A stretch of 64,000 bases of DNA from Clostridia bacterium (GCA_016287245.1 JAEEWG010000009.1:35821-99820), one strand, 5' to 3'. Shown: positions 25,760 to 35,932, numbered from the stretch's first letter. Made by a program: numbers and translations. The notes: a model not told the origin generated them from the letters alone.

Positions 25760-26521
25760 TTACTTTATGACTCTGCAAATGGTCTTGTCGTCGCAATCGT
25801 AGTATTTTCCGATATGTTCGACGATTTTTCTTCTGGATTCCCGGGGGTCTTCCGTATATTTTTCCGTAACAAAATTATATCCCCAGAGGTATTCGGGAAG
25901 CGTATATCTGGCGATCGCCCATCCATAGGGCTCGCCCTCTTTATTTCTTCTCTGCACAAAATCTTTCACAAGAAGATATGTACCCATCTGAAGTTTACTG
26001 CAGGTCCCTTCAAATCCCTTCTCGCCGTTTTTCCCAAAACCTGCCTTTTCCTTCACTTCGAAGGAGAAAAGATCCATCTCCTTTGCTTTCTTCGGGTCGA
26101 CTTCCCATAACTCCCCTTCCTTCGGCCAGAAAAGATCCATGATGAGTTTTTCCCTGTGATCGGCTTTTCCTTCTTCGTACCTGCTGTCAAAGTCATATCC
26201 ATCCCGGCGGAAATTGGCAAATTCCGGGAACCATTCTTTCGACACGAATCCCGCTTTCTTGCCGAAGAACTTTCCATATGCAACTTTTCCTGTCCGGGCA
26301 AGGATGGCCCTCCATTCCCAGGGATCGACCTTTTCCCTGCCGCACCACCAGTTTTTCGCCTGGGTAATGTTCTCGACCGAAAACCCCGGTACTTCGTTTT
26401 CGAACAGCGGAAGAAAACCCACCTTATCGATGACCGAAAGGAGTTCTTCTGCAGAATGCACGCAGCGCGGGTCATTTTTCGAAACCCCGCTCATGAACCA
26501 TTGTCCGTCAATCACTTCCAT
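25760..26521 (-). CDS. AlkZ-related protein
   Basis: A 253-residue soluble protein rich in Trp, Phe and Lys, with segments such as DPWEWR, YGKFFGKKAGF, KEWFPEF and GEKGFEG. These match what I remember of the family labelled AlkZ-related in databases; I could not check this. AlkZ proper is a DNA glycosylase for crosslinks, but its catalytic motif is not evident here, so activity should not be assumed. Its start overlaps the end of the upstream gene by 14 bases, so the two are probably translated together. Confidence 0.6.
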   Translation of the reverse strand: MEVIDGQWFMSGVSKNDPRCVHSAEELLSVIDKVGFLPLFENEVPGFSVENITQAKNWWCGREKVDPWEWRAILARTGKVAYGKFFGKKAGFVSKEWFPEFANFRRDGYDFDSRYEEGKADHREKLIMDLFWPKEGELWEVDPKKAKEMDLFSFEVKEKAGFGKNGEKGFEGTCSKLQMGTYLLVKDFVQRRNKEGEPYGWAIARYTLPEYLWGYNFVTEKYTEDPRESRRKIVEHIGKYYDCDDKTICRVIK

Positions 26522-27437
26522 AACGATCCGGATCCCTCATATAAAAATGGTAAAAACCTTTATAAAATGTCCCTTCCGCGCAGAATTCGGTATCTTCGAA
26601 AATATCGTAATCAGTATAGACCATGGTGACAGCCCCCTGATCGTTTATGGAAATGGAATCCAGCACCATCACCTCAAGGATATCTTCCGCCTCGACAAAC
26701 GGCATATTATGCTCTTCCCGAAGTTTCTTGATCCTTCTCCCGAGATGTCTTCCGATAAACCCGGTGGCTTCCTGATCCCATGCTTCCGCTTCTTTTAAGA
26801 TCTTTTCAAAATACCCGGCGCCTTCTTTGCCGCTTTTCAGATCGCGGTTGACCTGAAGGTATAAAAGCACATCTCTGACACCGTTAAAGTCAACAAGGCC
26901 GGTAAAAGCATCTTCTTTACTTGAATACTTCAGTCTCGTTCCATTTGAGAGGATAACAGGGGACAGCTCGTTTTCGAAATGGATAGGTGTCCCGTTTAAA
27001 TAGAACTCGTTAAAGCCCTTCTCCAGCGTTCCCCTAAGGCATATGACATCATCGTCCTCGATGCCTTCCCCAAAACGGATAAAGCTCACCTGGACTTCAT
27101 CTTCCATCTCATCTTCAATGATGTAGATATTCTCAAGTTCGAAGTCTTCTTCGAACATCTCCGGCGTGATCTCATCTTCGAGCGCATCCGGATATTTATT
27201 CAGATAAGGGAGTAAAAAATTCCGTATAGAATCCTCCCAGGTCTTCTTCCAGGTCACACGGTCCTCCCAGATCTTTTTGAAAAGATCCTGAAGCTTCGGG
27301 ACCGCTTTTTCGTTTCCGCCGGAAGAAAGCACGAGCTCGACTTCAAGGTCCTCGTCCCAGTCGATCTGGCACCAGTACCCTTCCACCATATCGCTGAATT
27401 TCGCCTTGATCCCGTTACAGAGTTCAATCGCACCCAT
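26508..27437 (-). CDS. Two-domain acidic protein with internal repeat (DUF2262-like)
   Basis: A 309-residue acidic cytosolic protein. The two halves end in related segments: an I-x-I strand, an acidic turn, then GTLEKGFNEFYLNG (about 145-158) and GTFYKGFYHFYM (about 290-301). The first half also resembles DUF2262-type domains, a remembered similarity and not a tested one. This looks like a tandem domain duplication. The ribosome site is poor (GAGG, 17 bases away). It overlaps the AlkZ-related gene by 14 bases, hinting at a joint role. Confidence 0.6.
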   Translation of the reverse strand: MGAIELCNGIKAKFSDMVEGYWCQIDWDEDLEVELVLSSGGNEKAVPKLQDLFKKIWEDRVTWKKTWEDSIRNFLLPYLNKYPDALEDEITPEMFEEDFELENIYIIEDEMEDEVQVSFIRFGEGIEDDDVICLRGTLEKGFNEFYLNGTPIHFENELSPVILSNGTRLKYSSKEDAFTGLVDFNGVRDVLLYLQVNRDLKSGKEGAGYFEKILKEAEAWDQEATGFIGRHLGRRIKKLREEHNMPFVEAEDILEVMVLDSISINDQGAVTMVYTDYDIFEDTEFCAEGTFYKGFYHFYMRDPDRYGSD

Positions 27438-27486
27438 TTAAGATTATCTAAAACCTCATTTCCTTGTTTCAGATATACTATATCAC

Positions 27487-29775
27487 TTAAATCTGCATAT
27501 AGATATTGAACATCATGGAATTATTGAAGCTTCCCTCATCGAACAGGACATCGTCTCCGCCCTTGACACTTCTTCGCATCAGCGTCCAGGCATAGTCACC
27601 CTGGAAAAACAGCGTGAAAATGCCATATTCCGGTGAATACGAAGCCGAACACTTCGTGGCACTAAAGGTGATAGTCTTGGTATATACCGAGCCCTGGCTC
27701 TCATTCGTCCACGTCTGTGTGATCTTATAGCTGGCCGTCATCTTCGATTCAGGATCTCTGTCTGCGAAGTCGCCGGAGATCTTGATCTCATCGAGAGTAT
27801 AGTACTCGATCGGATACCCGCTCGCAGTAAGATCGATATGGTAGTAATCCCCGTTTCTCGTGACGGTTCCGTTCGGAAGGTTATCAAATACATACTGGAT
27901 ATAGTACTCATCACGTTTGGTCGGTTCCGGCTCCGGTTCGCCGTTATGGTACGCGCCCCATTCGGAGACCGGATCGTAGGCATACTCCGACGGAACCGGT
28001 GTCACTTCCGGCTCTTTCTTTCCGCCGATGTCGATCTCGACCTTATTTCCGCTGATCCCGAATGTCAGTTCCTTCAGGATCTTGTCCGGATCATCCGGAT
28101 CTACGATGACCAGTTCCGGAGCAAACTTATTGTAAAGATACGCAAATCCCGTGAAGCTTATGCTTCCCGTTCCGCTCTTACTTAATGTGCACTGCCAGTT
28201 TTCCGGATCTTCGATCTCGGAAGGAACGTTTTTAAACTTCACGATGCATCCCGCATACTCGGAGTTGCCGGATCCGATCGTACTGTCCTTAAACGACAGT
28301 GTAGTTTTCGCATTCAGCTTTTCTCCGAGTTCATACATTTTCTGACTGTAGGCCGACCATGCATTCAGCTCCAGTTTATCCCGAATGGCTTCAAATACTT
28401 TCGGCAGAATATCGTTATAAAGCGTGGAGCGGTGCTCGTTATTAAGTTCTTCCATAATGTCGTCGTTAAGACCGCCGCCGAGTGTCCAGCCCATATTGGC
28501 AGCATCCGCAAAATACATCTCCATGACGGATTCTTCTGTCCAGAACTGCTTAACGTACTTATTGACTTCGCGTCCGACGAGGAGCTTGATCTTATATGGA
28601 GAATTATCTCCGTCTTTAAAGATCGGATAGAGGATCTTGAACCATTCTTTTTCAGACCGGTATCCGCCTCCGTTGGCTTTTTCTTCTTTGGAATAGTATT
28701 TCAGATATCCGCCGCGATAGACATCTTTTCTGCTGCTGATCACGCGCTCGTAGAGTTTGGTCAGGGCAAAATCGAATATGGCCACGGCGGCCATCGAGGC
28801 CGTCATGATAGCGGACTTAAGAGCACCCGCCGCAAGGCCCACCACGAAGTTGTGCGTTGCTTTGATCGCCGTCCCCACACCTTCTCTTGCATTTCCGTTC
28901 ATGCACTGTCTGATCGCCTGATAGGCGGCAAAATACATGCCGATCTCCGACAGAAGATCGCCGTAATCTTCCAGGAATTCTATCGTATAGCCTGCTGTCT
29001 TTAATGCGTTATAGCCGATATCGTTTCCGAACTGAGATGCTTTTCCCCAGCCATCTGCGAAGGCATAGAGGATGTCCGTAGATGTCGCAGAATTGTTCTT
29101 AAATGGTTCGAGGATGAGATCTTCTGCTTCTTCTGTGGTAACTGTGTCGATATAAGTATCGAGAAGCACGCTGTATGTGCCATTGGCATTTCTCGTATTA
29201 GGCTTTGTGAGACGGAAAGCTCCGTATGTGGACAGGTGATCGGTAAGAATGACCATCTTCTCTCCGTCATACTGCGCGCAGACCGGCATCCATGCCCCCT
29301 GCTCCTCGTTATAGTAGGCTGCCACTACCGTTTCGTCGCTACCTTTACTGATCGGGATCGAAATCTCGAGAACGCCTTCGAACTCACTTACATCTTCGAT
29401 CTCAAAATCATAGACGACGCCGTCTTTCTGTTCGGTATCGATCTTCGGGAAAGACTTGGCTTTCCGGATCTTCAGGGTATGTTCCCCGTCCAGAAGGGAC
29501 AGCGTGGAATCAAAGGTAAAGTCCGCGGTCGCAACGACAGGCTCATCGCTTGAGAATGATTCTTCGATCTCCTTTTCGAACGAGAAATCCCCTTCGGGCT
29601 CGGTTTCCGACTCCTCAGGCTCCTCGGTATCTTCGACTTCTTCGATCTCCTCGGTTGCTTTTGTTTTCTTCTTTTTCGTTTCGGATGACTCCTTCTTGCC
29701 GCAGCCGGCAAACACACTCGCGCAGATCGCGATCGTAAGAAGAATGGATAAATAACGCTTCGTAAACACTTTCAT
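27487..29775 (-). CDS. Large lipoprotein with acidic linker
   Basis: A 762-residue exported protein: signal with lipobox FAGC (Cys25), a Lys/Glu-rich linker (about 28-65), a beta-rich domain, an alpha-helical middle with one or two hydrophobic helices around 310-340, and a C-terminal beta region. No enzyme motif is seen and I do not recognise the family. AAAGGAG precedes the start, and an extended -10 (TGC TAGAAT) lies 50 bases upstream. Confidence 0.7.
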   Translation of the reverse strand: MKVFTKRYLSILLTIAICASVFAGCGKKESSETKKKKTKATEEIEEVEDTEEPEESETEPEGDFSFEKEIEESFSSDEPVVATADFTFDSTLSLLDGEHTLKIRKAKSFPKIDTEQKDGVVYDFEIEDVSEFEGVLEISIPISKGSDETVVAAYYNEEQGAWMPVCAQYDGEKMVILTDHLSTYGAFRLTKPNTRNANGTYSVLLDTYIDTVTTEEAEDLILEPFKNNSATSTDILYAFADGWGKASQFGNDIGYNALKTAGYTIEFLEDYGDLLSEIGMYFAAYQAIRQCMNGNAREGVGTAIKATHNFVVGLAAGALKSAIMTASMAAVAIFDFALTKLYERVISSRKDVYRGGYLKYYSKEEKANGGGYRSEKEWFKILYPIFKDGDNSPYKIKLLVGREVNKYVKQFWTEESVMEMYFADAANMGWTLGGGLNDDIMEELNNEHRSTLYNDILPKVFEAIRDKLELNAWSAYSQKMYELGEKLNAKTTLSFKDSTIGSGNSEYAGCIVKFKNVPSEIEDPENWQCTLSKSGTGSISFTGFAYLYNKFAPELVIVDPDDPDKILKELTFGISGNKVEIDIGGKKEPEVTPVPSEYAYDPVSEWGAYHNGEPEPEPTKRDEYYIQYVFDNLPNGTVTRNGDYYHIDLTASGYPIEYYTLDEIKISGDFADRDPESKMTASYKITQTWTNESQGSVYTKTITFSATKCSASYSPEYGIFTLFFQGDYAWTLMRRSVKGGDDVLFDEGSFNNSMMFNIYMQI

Positions 29776-29824
29776 GGGAACTCTCCTTTCCCGATGATGG
29801 ATACAAGTTTATAAATATATTTTC

Positions 29825-29830
29825 ATTCTA
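29825..29830 (-). promoter_or_regulatory. Extended -10 of the large lipoprotein gene
   Basis: Minus-strand TAGAAT preceded by TGC. No convincing -35 hexamer is present. Confidence 0.35.
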
Positions 29831-29983
29831 GCACAGAAAATCTCTTCCACCTTACCGTTTGCCAATCGTTTACAAAAGGTTTTCTCTTGACGAGCACTCT
29901 TCGTTTCCTGCCATTATCCTTATCTGCCGAATTCATAGTATACTTAATCCATTAAAAACAGAAAGCGGCACGGACGGAAAAGT

Positions 29984-30568
29984 ATGGACGAGAAAATCAT
30001 TACTAATGCAAAAGAGTATATAAAGACCTTGTTTGCAGGCAATGCGGACGGTCACGATGAGAAGCACACCCTTCGTGTCTTAAAAAACGCGCAGTCGATC
30101 GCTTCTTCCTATCCCGAAAGCGACTTTCTTCTCATCTCCCTTTCCGCGCTTCTCCATGACGTCGACGACCACAAACTGTTTCATACCGAAAACAACGAAA
30201 ATGCCAGATCTTTTCTAAAGGAACAGGGCGTAGAAAGCAAAAAGATTGAGGAGATCTGCAGCATTATCAATGCCGTGTCATTCAGCAAGAATAAGGGAAA
30301 GAGCCCGGAAACGATCGAGGGAAAGATCGTCCAGGACGCTGACAGGCTCGACGCGCTCGGCGCCATCGGTATCGCAAGGACATTTGCCTACGGCGGAAAA
30401 AACGGACGAAGTCTTAATGACTCCGTCCGGCATTTTTACGATAAACTTCTGCTTCTAAAAGATACCATGAATACCAAAGAAGGAAGAAAAATCGCAGATG
30501 AGCGGCATGCACTCATGGAAGCGTTTTTAAGGGAATTGGAGCATGAGCTATCAGTCTCTTCTCTTTAG
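29984..30568 (+). CDS. HD-domain phosphohydrolase
   Basis: A 194-residue cytosolic protein with the HD metal residues: H in GHDEKH, HD in LLHDVDD and a late D in QDADRLD. It resembles YedJ-type HD proteins, which hydrolyse phosphate esters of nucleotides or similar compounds. The start at 29984 has only a weak GGACGGAA upstream. Its last 18 bases overlap the end of the convergent exonuclease gene. Confidence 0.85.
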   Translation: MDEKIITNAKEYIKTLFAGNADGHDEKHTLRVLKNAQSIASSYPESDFLLISLSALLHDVDDHKLFHTENNENARSFLKEQGVESKKIEEICSIINAVSFSKNKGKSPETIEGKIVQDADRLDALGAIGIARTFAYGGKNGRSLNDSVRHFYDKLLLLKDTMNTKEGRKIADERHALMEAFLRELEHELSVSSL

Positions 30569-31111
30569 CATTTCTTTGGCCAGACACTCGAATACCTGCT
30601 GGTTCATCCGGCAGTCATTAAGAGCTCGGTGAGCGCCTTCAGTACTTATACCATAGTGACTGGCAAGACTTCCAAGGCTGTAACTGCCAATTCCTTTCAG
30701 GATCTTTCTTGCAAAATAAAGTGTATCGATATAGTCATTGCCGACCGTTTTCCCCCAGTAGGCTTCTGCATCTCTATAGATGAACTTCAGATCAAAGCAC
30801 TGTATGTTATGCCCGACCAGAACTTCATCTTCTGCAAAATCCAGAAAGTCCGATAAAGCAGTTTTGAAGCAGGGACTGTCTTTGACCATATCGTCGGATA
30901 TACCATGAATTCGGACGACAGAGGAAGGAATATGTCGCTGCGGATTTACAAGAGTCGTAAACTCATCGACGATCCTCCCTGCCTTTACTTTCACTGCGGA
31001 GATCTCCACGACAGCATCCCGTGAAGAGAACATACCGGTCGTCTCAAGGTCAAATAACACGTAGTTTGGAACGTAAGTATTCAGTTTCTTTCCCGGAAGA
31101 TCTGACAGCAT
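30551..31111 (-). CDS. DnaQ-family 3'-5' exonuclease
   Basis: A 186-residue protein with the three DEDDh exonuclease motifs: DLETTG (ExoI), GHNIQCFD (ExoII) and HRALNDC (ExoIII). It lacks a polymerase domain, so it is a stand-alone exonuclease for DNA or RNA ends, like the epsilon-subunit or oligoribonuclease relatives. It starts three bases after the stop of the membrane-protein gene with GGGAG in front, so both share a transcript. Confidence 0.88.
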   Translation of the reverse strand: MLSDLPGKKLNTYVPNYVLFDLETTGMFSSRDAVVEISAVKVKAGRIVDEFTTLVNPQRHIPSSVVRIHGISDDMVKDSPCFKTALSDFLDFAEDEVLVGHNIQCFDLKFIYRDAEAYWGKTVGNDYIDTLYFARKILKGIGSYSLGSLASHYGISTEGAHRALNDCRMNQQVFECLAKEMLKRRD

Positions 31112-31114
31112 GAA

Positions 31115-32797
31115 TTACGCTCCCTGACTCTGGGATACAAGCCGGAATACGATCAGTTCGCCCGTTGTCTCAACGACTTCCGCCTCTACTGTCGGACAGT
31201 AATGCTCTTTAACATATCTCAAAAGGCGGGACATATAGAAATCATTGGAAACCATGTAGACCACTTCATTATCGATAGCATCTCTGAAAGGATTCGAAAG
31301 GTCGTATTCATCGAGTATCTCGTTATAGATCGGAGATCTCGTCAGCCACTCGCCCAGCCAGTAGGTATTTGCGTAATACCCCTCCGGATAGGAATCCGTA
31401 AGCTGATAGATCGGATAGGCTTTATCCGAAAGAGTCTGCGTCAGATAGATATGTTCCTCATCCTCGTACATACGGTCATAAAGATCTCTATACTCCTGCT
31501 TTTCGTCCGTCATCTCGCGGTCTTTACCGGTCACATCAGTCGTGATCGTACCGATATTCAAGGCCAAAGCTGCAGCTACAAGAATCACAAAGAAGGATGG
31601 CTTTATCTTCTCCTCTTCTTCTCTTTCTTTCAGGAAGAGAGTGAACATCACAAACAGAGAAATAGCAATGACAAGATCGACTCTTCTCACCAGATACCTC
31701 TCGATCGTGATAAACACGATATTATAGAACAGCAAGGCCAACGAGGAAGGGATTAAAAGAAGCAGATTTCTCTTCTCCTGATAGAAAACAAGAAGGCTGA
31801 TCAATATCAGGCCAATCATGAAGGAATACTTCAGATTCCCGGGAAGAATCTTCTTCACCAGGATACCCGGATACTCAGAGATTGATGGACTCTTCTTCGC
31901 ATCATCCACTTCTTCCATAAGTTCGAGCGTACAGAAATCCGGATCATCAAAAGTCCAGTGTGCGAACAGGAAGATGTCATTAGCAGAGATATCTAAGGAA
32001 TCATAGAGTTTCCGATTCTCAGCAAAGGCAGGCATCGGCCGATCCACGAATTTCGCACGCTCAAGGTTATATTCGCGATAGGTATCCCATCCATCCGTAT
32101 GCTCATAGACATAAGTGTCATAAAGACGAAGGCCAAGGGAAAATGCACCCGCTGCTGCAAGGATCACCGAGATGATCACGATCCTTTTCAGTTTTGGTCT
32201 TCTGAAGTAAAGGTAAACGAGATAAAAAGCTCCTGCAGCGGAAAGTGCGATCATGAAAGAATTAAAACGGATCATGGAGCCGATCACAGAAAGGACAAAA
32301 CCGAAAACGATCTGCGGATATGATACCCTCTCTTTCGTTACATTCCGAACGATCATCACAAGTCCAGCGATTGCAGCGATCCCGCCTGTCTTTGTGAACT
32401 GGATATTCACATAGCACTCATAAGCGAAAAATACATAGAACAATCCTAGACAGATCCATCTTCTCTTGTCTGAAGGCTTATTATCCACGATGACATATGA
32501 GATCACCAGACATGACAGGAAGATCGTCACTATGTGGCCGATCACATACCAGGGAATACTACGGGATATCGAATAGAGGAAGGCCAGAAACTTCCCGATA
32601 AATATGTTAATGAAGACCATATGCGGATCTGGTGATCCAAAAAGGCCGGAAACCACACCCATCATGACGAAATCATCGTTATTCTCAAAATGGGCATGAC
32701 AGAAGATCAGGCAGAAAGCAGCGAAAACAAGATTTACCAGCAACAGCGGTAAAACTGTACTCTTCTTTATCTTCGCAAGTTTCGGTTTTATGTCCAC
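31115..32797 (-). CDS. Multi-pass membrane protein, GT-C glycosyltransferase-like
   Basis: A 560-residue integral membrane protein with about 10-12 helices and a soluble C-terminal region of about 130 residues. The first periplasmic loop has FENNDD, placed like the acidic pair of GT-C glycosyltransferases, which use lipid-linked sugars. This is inference from layout only. The start codon is GTG at 32797 after GAGGAGAGG. Confidence 0.6.
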   Translation of the reverse strand: MDIKPKLAKIKKSTVLPLLLVNLVFAAFCLIFCHAHFENNDDFVMMGVVSGLFGSPDPHMVFINIFIGKFLAFLYSISRSIPWYVIGHIVTIFLSCLVISYVIVDNKPSDKRRWICLGLFYVFFAYECYVNIQFTKTGGIAAIAGLVMIVRNVTKERVSYPQIVFGFVLSVIGSMIRFNSFMIALSAAGAFYLVYLYFRRPKLKRIVIISVILAAAGAFSLGLRLYDTYVYEHTDGWDTYREYNLERAKFVDRPMPAFAENRKLYDSLDISANDIFLFAHWTFDDPDFCTLELMEEVDDAKKSPSISEYPGILVKKILPGNLKYSFMIGLILISLLVFYQEKRNLLLLIPSSLALLFYNIVFITIERYLVRRVDLVIAISLFVMFTLFLKEREEEEKIKPSFFVILVAAALALNIGTITTDVTGKDREMTDEKQEYRDLYDRMYEDEEHIYLTQTLSDKAYPIYQLTDSYPEGYYANTYWLGEWLTRSPIYNEILDEYDLSNPFRDAIDNEVVYMVSNDFYMSRLLRYVKEHYCPTVEAEVVETTGELIVFRLVSQSQGA

Positions 32798-32841
32798 CCG
32801 AGCCTCTCCTCACTTTAAAACAAATGTTTTTTGCTAGTTTC

Positions 32842-32871
32842 ATTATATCGTCTTGCAGCAAACAGTGCCAG
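32842..32871 (-). promoter_or_regulatory. Promoter of the GT-C-like/exonuclease transcript
   Basis: Minus-strand CTGGCA (32866-32871), 18 bases, then TATAAT (32842-32847). Confidence 0.45.
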
Positions 32872-32892
32872 CGATTCTCTGAATTATCTCAA

Positions 32893-32929
32893 ATAAGAAT
32901 GACACATACGTCATTTCTCCTATTCTTAT
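32893..32929. promoter_or_regulatory. Nested inverted repeats upstream of the S37-like peptidase gene
   Basis: ATAAGAAT (32893-32900) mirrors ATTCTTAT (32922-32929), and inside it AATGAC (32898-32903) mirrors GTCATT (32910-32915). A plus-strand TATAAT lies at 32936-32941, so the repeats cover its -35 region, a usual place for an operator. Confidence 0.45.
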
Positions 32930-32999
32930 CAAAGCTATAATGAAATTGGAAATTGGGAATTAATGCGCTTTTTACAGCAAGCTGATCGAGGTGCTTAAC

Positions 33000-34763
33000 A
33001 TGAAGAAAATGGTTTGGGCAAAAAGAGTCGGTGCACTATTACTGGTAATCGGACTTCTGCTGACATCCTGCAGCAAAACAAAACAGTCATCGCAAGAATT
33101 CACAACACAAACAACAAGAGAAACATCTGCCACCACAGCAACTTCAACAAGTGCCTCTACTTCCACATCAGAAGAACCCATAGAAGAATATACTTCTGAT
33201 GAAACTGAAATCGAAACCGTCGAAGTTGAAGCTCTTCAACATAAGAGTATCACGATTCCCAGCACGGTATATGTCTCAGACGAAGAATCAACTGCTTTCA
33301 TGGAAGAATTGAAGAAACTTCCGGGTGTGATCGATGTAAAACAGGAAAAAGGTTACAAGAACGGTCAGTATATCGTGTATTACGGGATGCCACTAGATCA
33401 CAAAGATCCTTCCAAAGGCACATTTACGCAGAGAATGTATGTGTACTACAAGGGTAAGGATGCACCGAATCTCTTCTATTGCGGAGGCTACGAACTGGCA
33501 TTCGCTATAGGTGGATACTTATTGTCATCTGGCGATGAGATCACTCTTACTACCCTTGATCGGGATGAGGAAGAATGTGCTTTCTCTGCAAAGTATAATT
33601 GCAATTTCTTTGAGCCGGAATTCCGTCTATATGAGCCCGGACTTAAGGAAATGCACTATACGAACCTGGAATACAGGAATTACCTGACGGATGAGAATGC
33701 CTCTGAAGATTTCCACTTCATGATCGAGGGCTTAAAGACTCTCCTTTCCGGGAAATGGGCTTTTGAAGGAATGAGTAAAGGCGGCAATTTCACTGCATAT
33801 CAGCTTGGCCGCCACCCCGAGGATGCAGATCTCTTCGTCGTGGAATGTGCCCCGCTAAAGGAATGCAAAAACTATCCCGGGCTTTATGAATATGCGTATA
33901 CCACAGCCGGTGATGACCGATACGGGAAAGAGACTGCAAAGAAGTATAGAGAACTGCTTCTTGAACTTCAGGTAGAACTGATCAAGCACAAAGAAGCCGT
34001 AAAAAAGATATATTTCACCCCCGATATAGTTGGTCATGAACGCGAAGTTCCTGTCTTCAGCTCCGACTTTGATGAAGATCTTATTTACGACTGTGCTGTT
34101 CTGGATCTGGTCTATTGCTGGCAGTATGCATTCGATAGCTATTTCGATGATGTCGAGAAACTGCTGAAAATGAAAGATGCCACCGATCCAGATGCTATTC
34201 GGGAATATGAGGACGCACTTGGTATGCATTTGAGTACCTATTACATGTGCTGGCAGTACGCTATTGCTGTAGAAAACTCGAATCCGGTACTTCAGGCTTT
34301 ACACTCCAGTATGTCCAACTTTATTTTCCAGGAGTACCGTGAGGATGGAAATTATCTCTATGACTTCTCCTACTTACGTGAAGCACTGGAGAAAGACGGA
34401 AGCGGAGCGAAGCTTTCTATTACTGAGGATATGGAGGAAGGTCTTTTTGATCTTCGAGTATACGAAGAGTACAGAAAGATTTTCAAGTACGATCCGACCG
34501 CCTGCGACATTCGCGTGCGGGCTATCGAGACCGCAGAAAAACCAGTGATCATCGTAAACGGAACGACAGATGTTCATCACATAGCAGAAATCATGGAAAG
34601 TGACAACCCCAATGTGCATGTCTTTAACATCATTGGGGCGTGTCATGATGAATCGGATTGTGCGTATCTGTTCACAGATGAAGAGGTACCGTATAAGCCG
34701 CTTACTTCTAAGGAACGTAATGAGTACGATAGCGTGGTAAAGAAGGCGCTGGGAATCAGATAA
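33000..34763 (+). CDS. S37-type (PS-10) peptidase lipoprotein
   Basis: A 587-residue exported protein: lipobox LTSC (Cys24), Thr/Ser-rich linker (25-75), then an alpha/beta-hydrolase peptidase resembling the Streptomyces PS-10/S37 tripeptidyl aminopeptidases. Visible are YYGMPLDHKDPSKGTF, the nucleophile GMSKGG (S259), and a likely Asp and His in NGTTD and GACHDES near the end. It would trim peptides at the cell surface. The ATG at 33000 has GAGGTG upstream and is preferred to one at 32991. A weak TTGGC/GCCAA hairpin with T lies 30 bases after the stop. Confidence 0.75.
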   Translation: MKKMVWAKRVGALLLVIGLLLTSCSKTKQSSQEFTTQTTRETSATTATSTSASTSTSEEPIEEYTSDETEIETVEVEALQHKSITIPSTVYVSDEESTAFMEELKKLPGVIDVKQEKGYKNGQYIVYYGMPLDHKDPSKGTFTQRMYVYYKGKDAPNLFYCGGYELAFAIGGYLLSSGDEITLTTLDRDEEECAFSAKYNCNFFEPEFRLYEPGLKEMHYTNLEYRNYLTDENASEDFHFMIEGLKTLLSGKWAFEGMSKGGNFTAYQLGRHPEDADLFVVECAPLKECKNYPGLYEYAYTTAGDDRYGKETAKKYRELLLELQVELIKHKEAVKKIYFTPDIVGHEREVPVFSSDFDEDLIYDCAVLDLVYCWQYAFDSYFDDVEKLLKMKDATDPDAIREYEDALGMHLSTYYMCWQYAIAVENSNPVLQALHSSMSNFIFQEYREDGNYLYDFSYLREALEKDGSGAKLSITEDMEEGLFDLRVYEEYRKIFKYDPTACDIRVRAIETAEKPVIIVNGTTDVHHIAEIMESDNPNVHVFNIIGACHDESDCAYLFTDEEVPYKPLTSKERNEYDSVVKKALGIR

Positions 34764-34947
34764 CTACATTGAAAAAATAAAACATGTTTCTTTTGGCTTT
34801 TTTGCCAATAGCCTGCTGCATCTCCGGGTCATTTGTATTCATTACCTGCTCGGCGGCTATAGTATCTCCGAAAAGAAGACATTTCTGTTGCATAATATAC
34901 TGTTCGGCTGAAGAATACTTTATGAATATTTACACTTTTGTCATAGC

Positions 34948-35871
34948 TCACAACTCCTCCTCAAACCCGGTGATCCCATCTGGAATCTCATTAAGTTCAT
35001 CGACGCCGAGTTTCATGGTGATTCCCGTGATCTTCCCGTCCTCATTAAACTTCATGCCGAACACACCGTCTTTCATGGTGTAGTGGAGCGTGGAATAAAG
35101 ATACTGCGCATCGGATCGCTCCTCGATCCAGAGCTGCTTGAAATGCTGGCCCTGGTAGTTCATGAAAAAGAGGATAAGGTCATTCTTGGAAGACTGGTCC
35201 AAAGACGCGAAGATCTGGTCGTCGAACAGATCTTTCCAAGAAGACTCGTCGGGAAGGGTGCGGTCAGCTCTGACCTTATTCTGCTGGGTCTTCCCGGATT
35301 CATAGCCAATACTGTGAAGCGTACTGATCGCATGGAGCGCCGGTTCTTTTCCGGGCCAGAAAATACCGGCGATCGAAAAATCAGGAATCTCCTGCTCGCC
35401 TCTTTCCACCAAAGACAGGGAATAGACACCGATCATGTCCGGATCCTCGTCAAAGGTCAGGTACTGCGTCCAGTTGATCTGATACTCCTTGCCATCGGCC
35501 GTGAACTGGCAGTAGGCGCTGACGGTCCAGGAGTTCTTTTTCTTCTCGATGGTCTTATAGGAGGAATTACTGTCCTTCGTCTTCTTGATCTTCCCGCCCG
35601 TATAGACCGTGAAGAGATAATCGATGGCCTCGTCCCAGTCATCGGCGTGAGCTTTGGAAAACTTCGAAAAACAGTTCTTGATGCCCTTCCGGTCTTCTTT
35701 TTCAAGAGCTTGGAAAAAGTCGTCCTCAAAGGCGTACATCGCTTCTTTTTCCTTCTGGACGTCATTACTTAACATGTCCTCGCGCATCTTCTGGAGCTGC
35801 GCGCAGGAGGTAAGTGCAATCGCTATGGATAGTAAAATCAGGAAGGCAAGGCTTCCTCTTCTTGTCCTCAT
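34948..35871 (-). CDS. Lipoprotein of DUF5104-like type
   Basis: A 307-residue exported protein with a lipobox LTSC (Cys23) and an alpha/beta soluble part. The arrangement (a DDFF/ALE helix, then beta strands with a Trp-rich motif) resembles DUF5104-type lipoproteins as I remember them. No catalytic residues are evident. GGGGAG precedes the start. The leader carries a seven-pair hairpin with one mismatch (35891-35897 with 35906-35912). Confidence 0.6.
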   Translation of the reverse strand: MRTRRGSLAFLILLSIAIALTSCAQLQKMREDMLSNDVQKEKEAMYAFEDDFFQALEKEDRKGIKNCFSKFSKAHADDWDEAIDYLFTVYTGGKIKKTKDSNSSYKTIEKKKNSWTVSAYCQFTADGKEYQINWTQYLTFDEDPDMIGVYSLSLVERGEQEIPDFSIAGIFWPGKEPALHAISTLHSIGYESGKTQQNKVRADRTLPDESSWKDLFDDQIFASLDQSSKNDLILFFMNYQGQHFKQLWIEERSDAQYLYSTLHYTMKDGVFGMKFNEDGKITGITMKLGVDELNEIPDGITGFEEEL

Positions 35872-35932
35872 GGTGTTCTCCCCGTATGTAAGGTCCCATG
35901 GAAATGAGACCTAGATCTTCCCTTCTTTTCGC

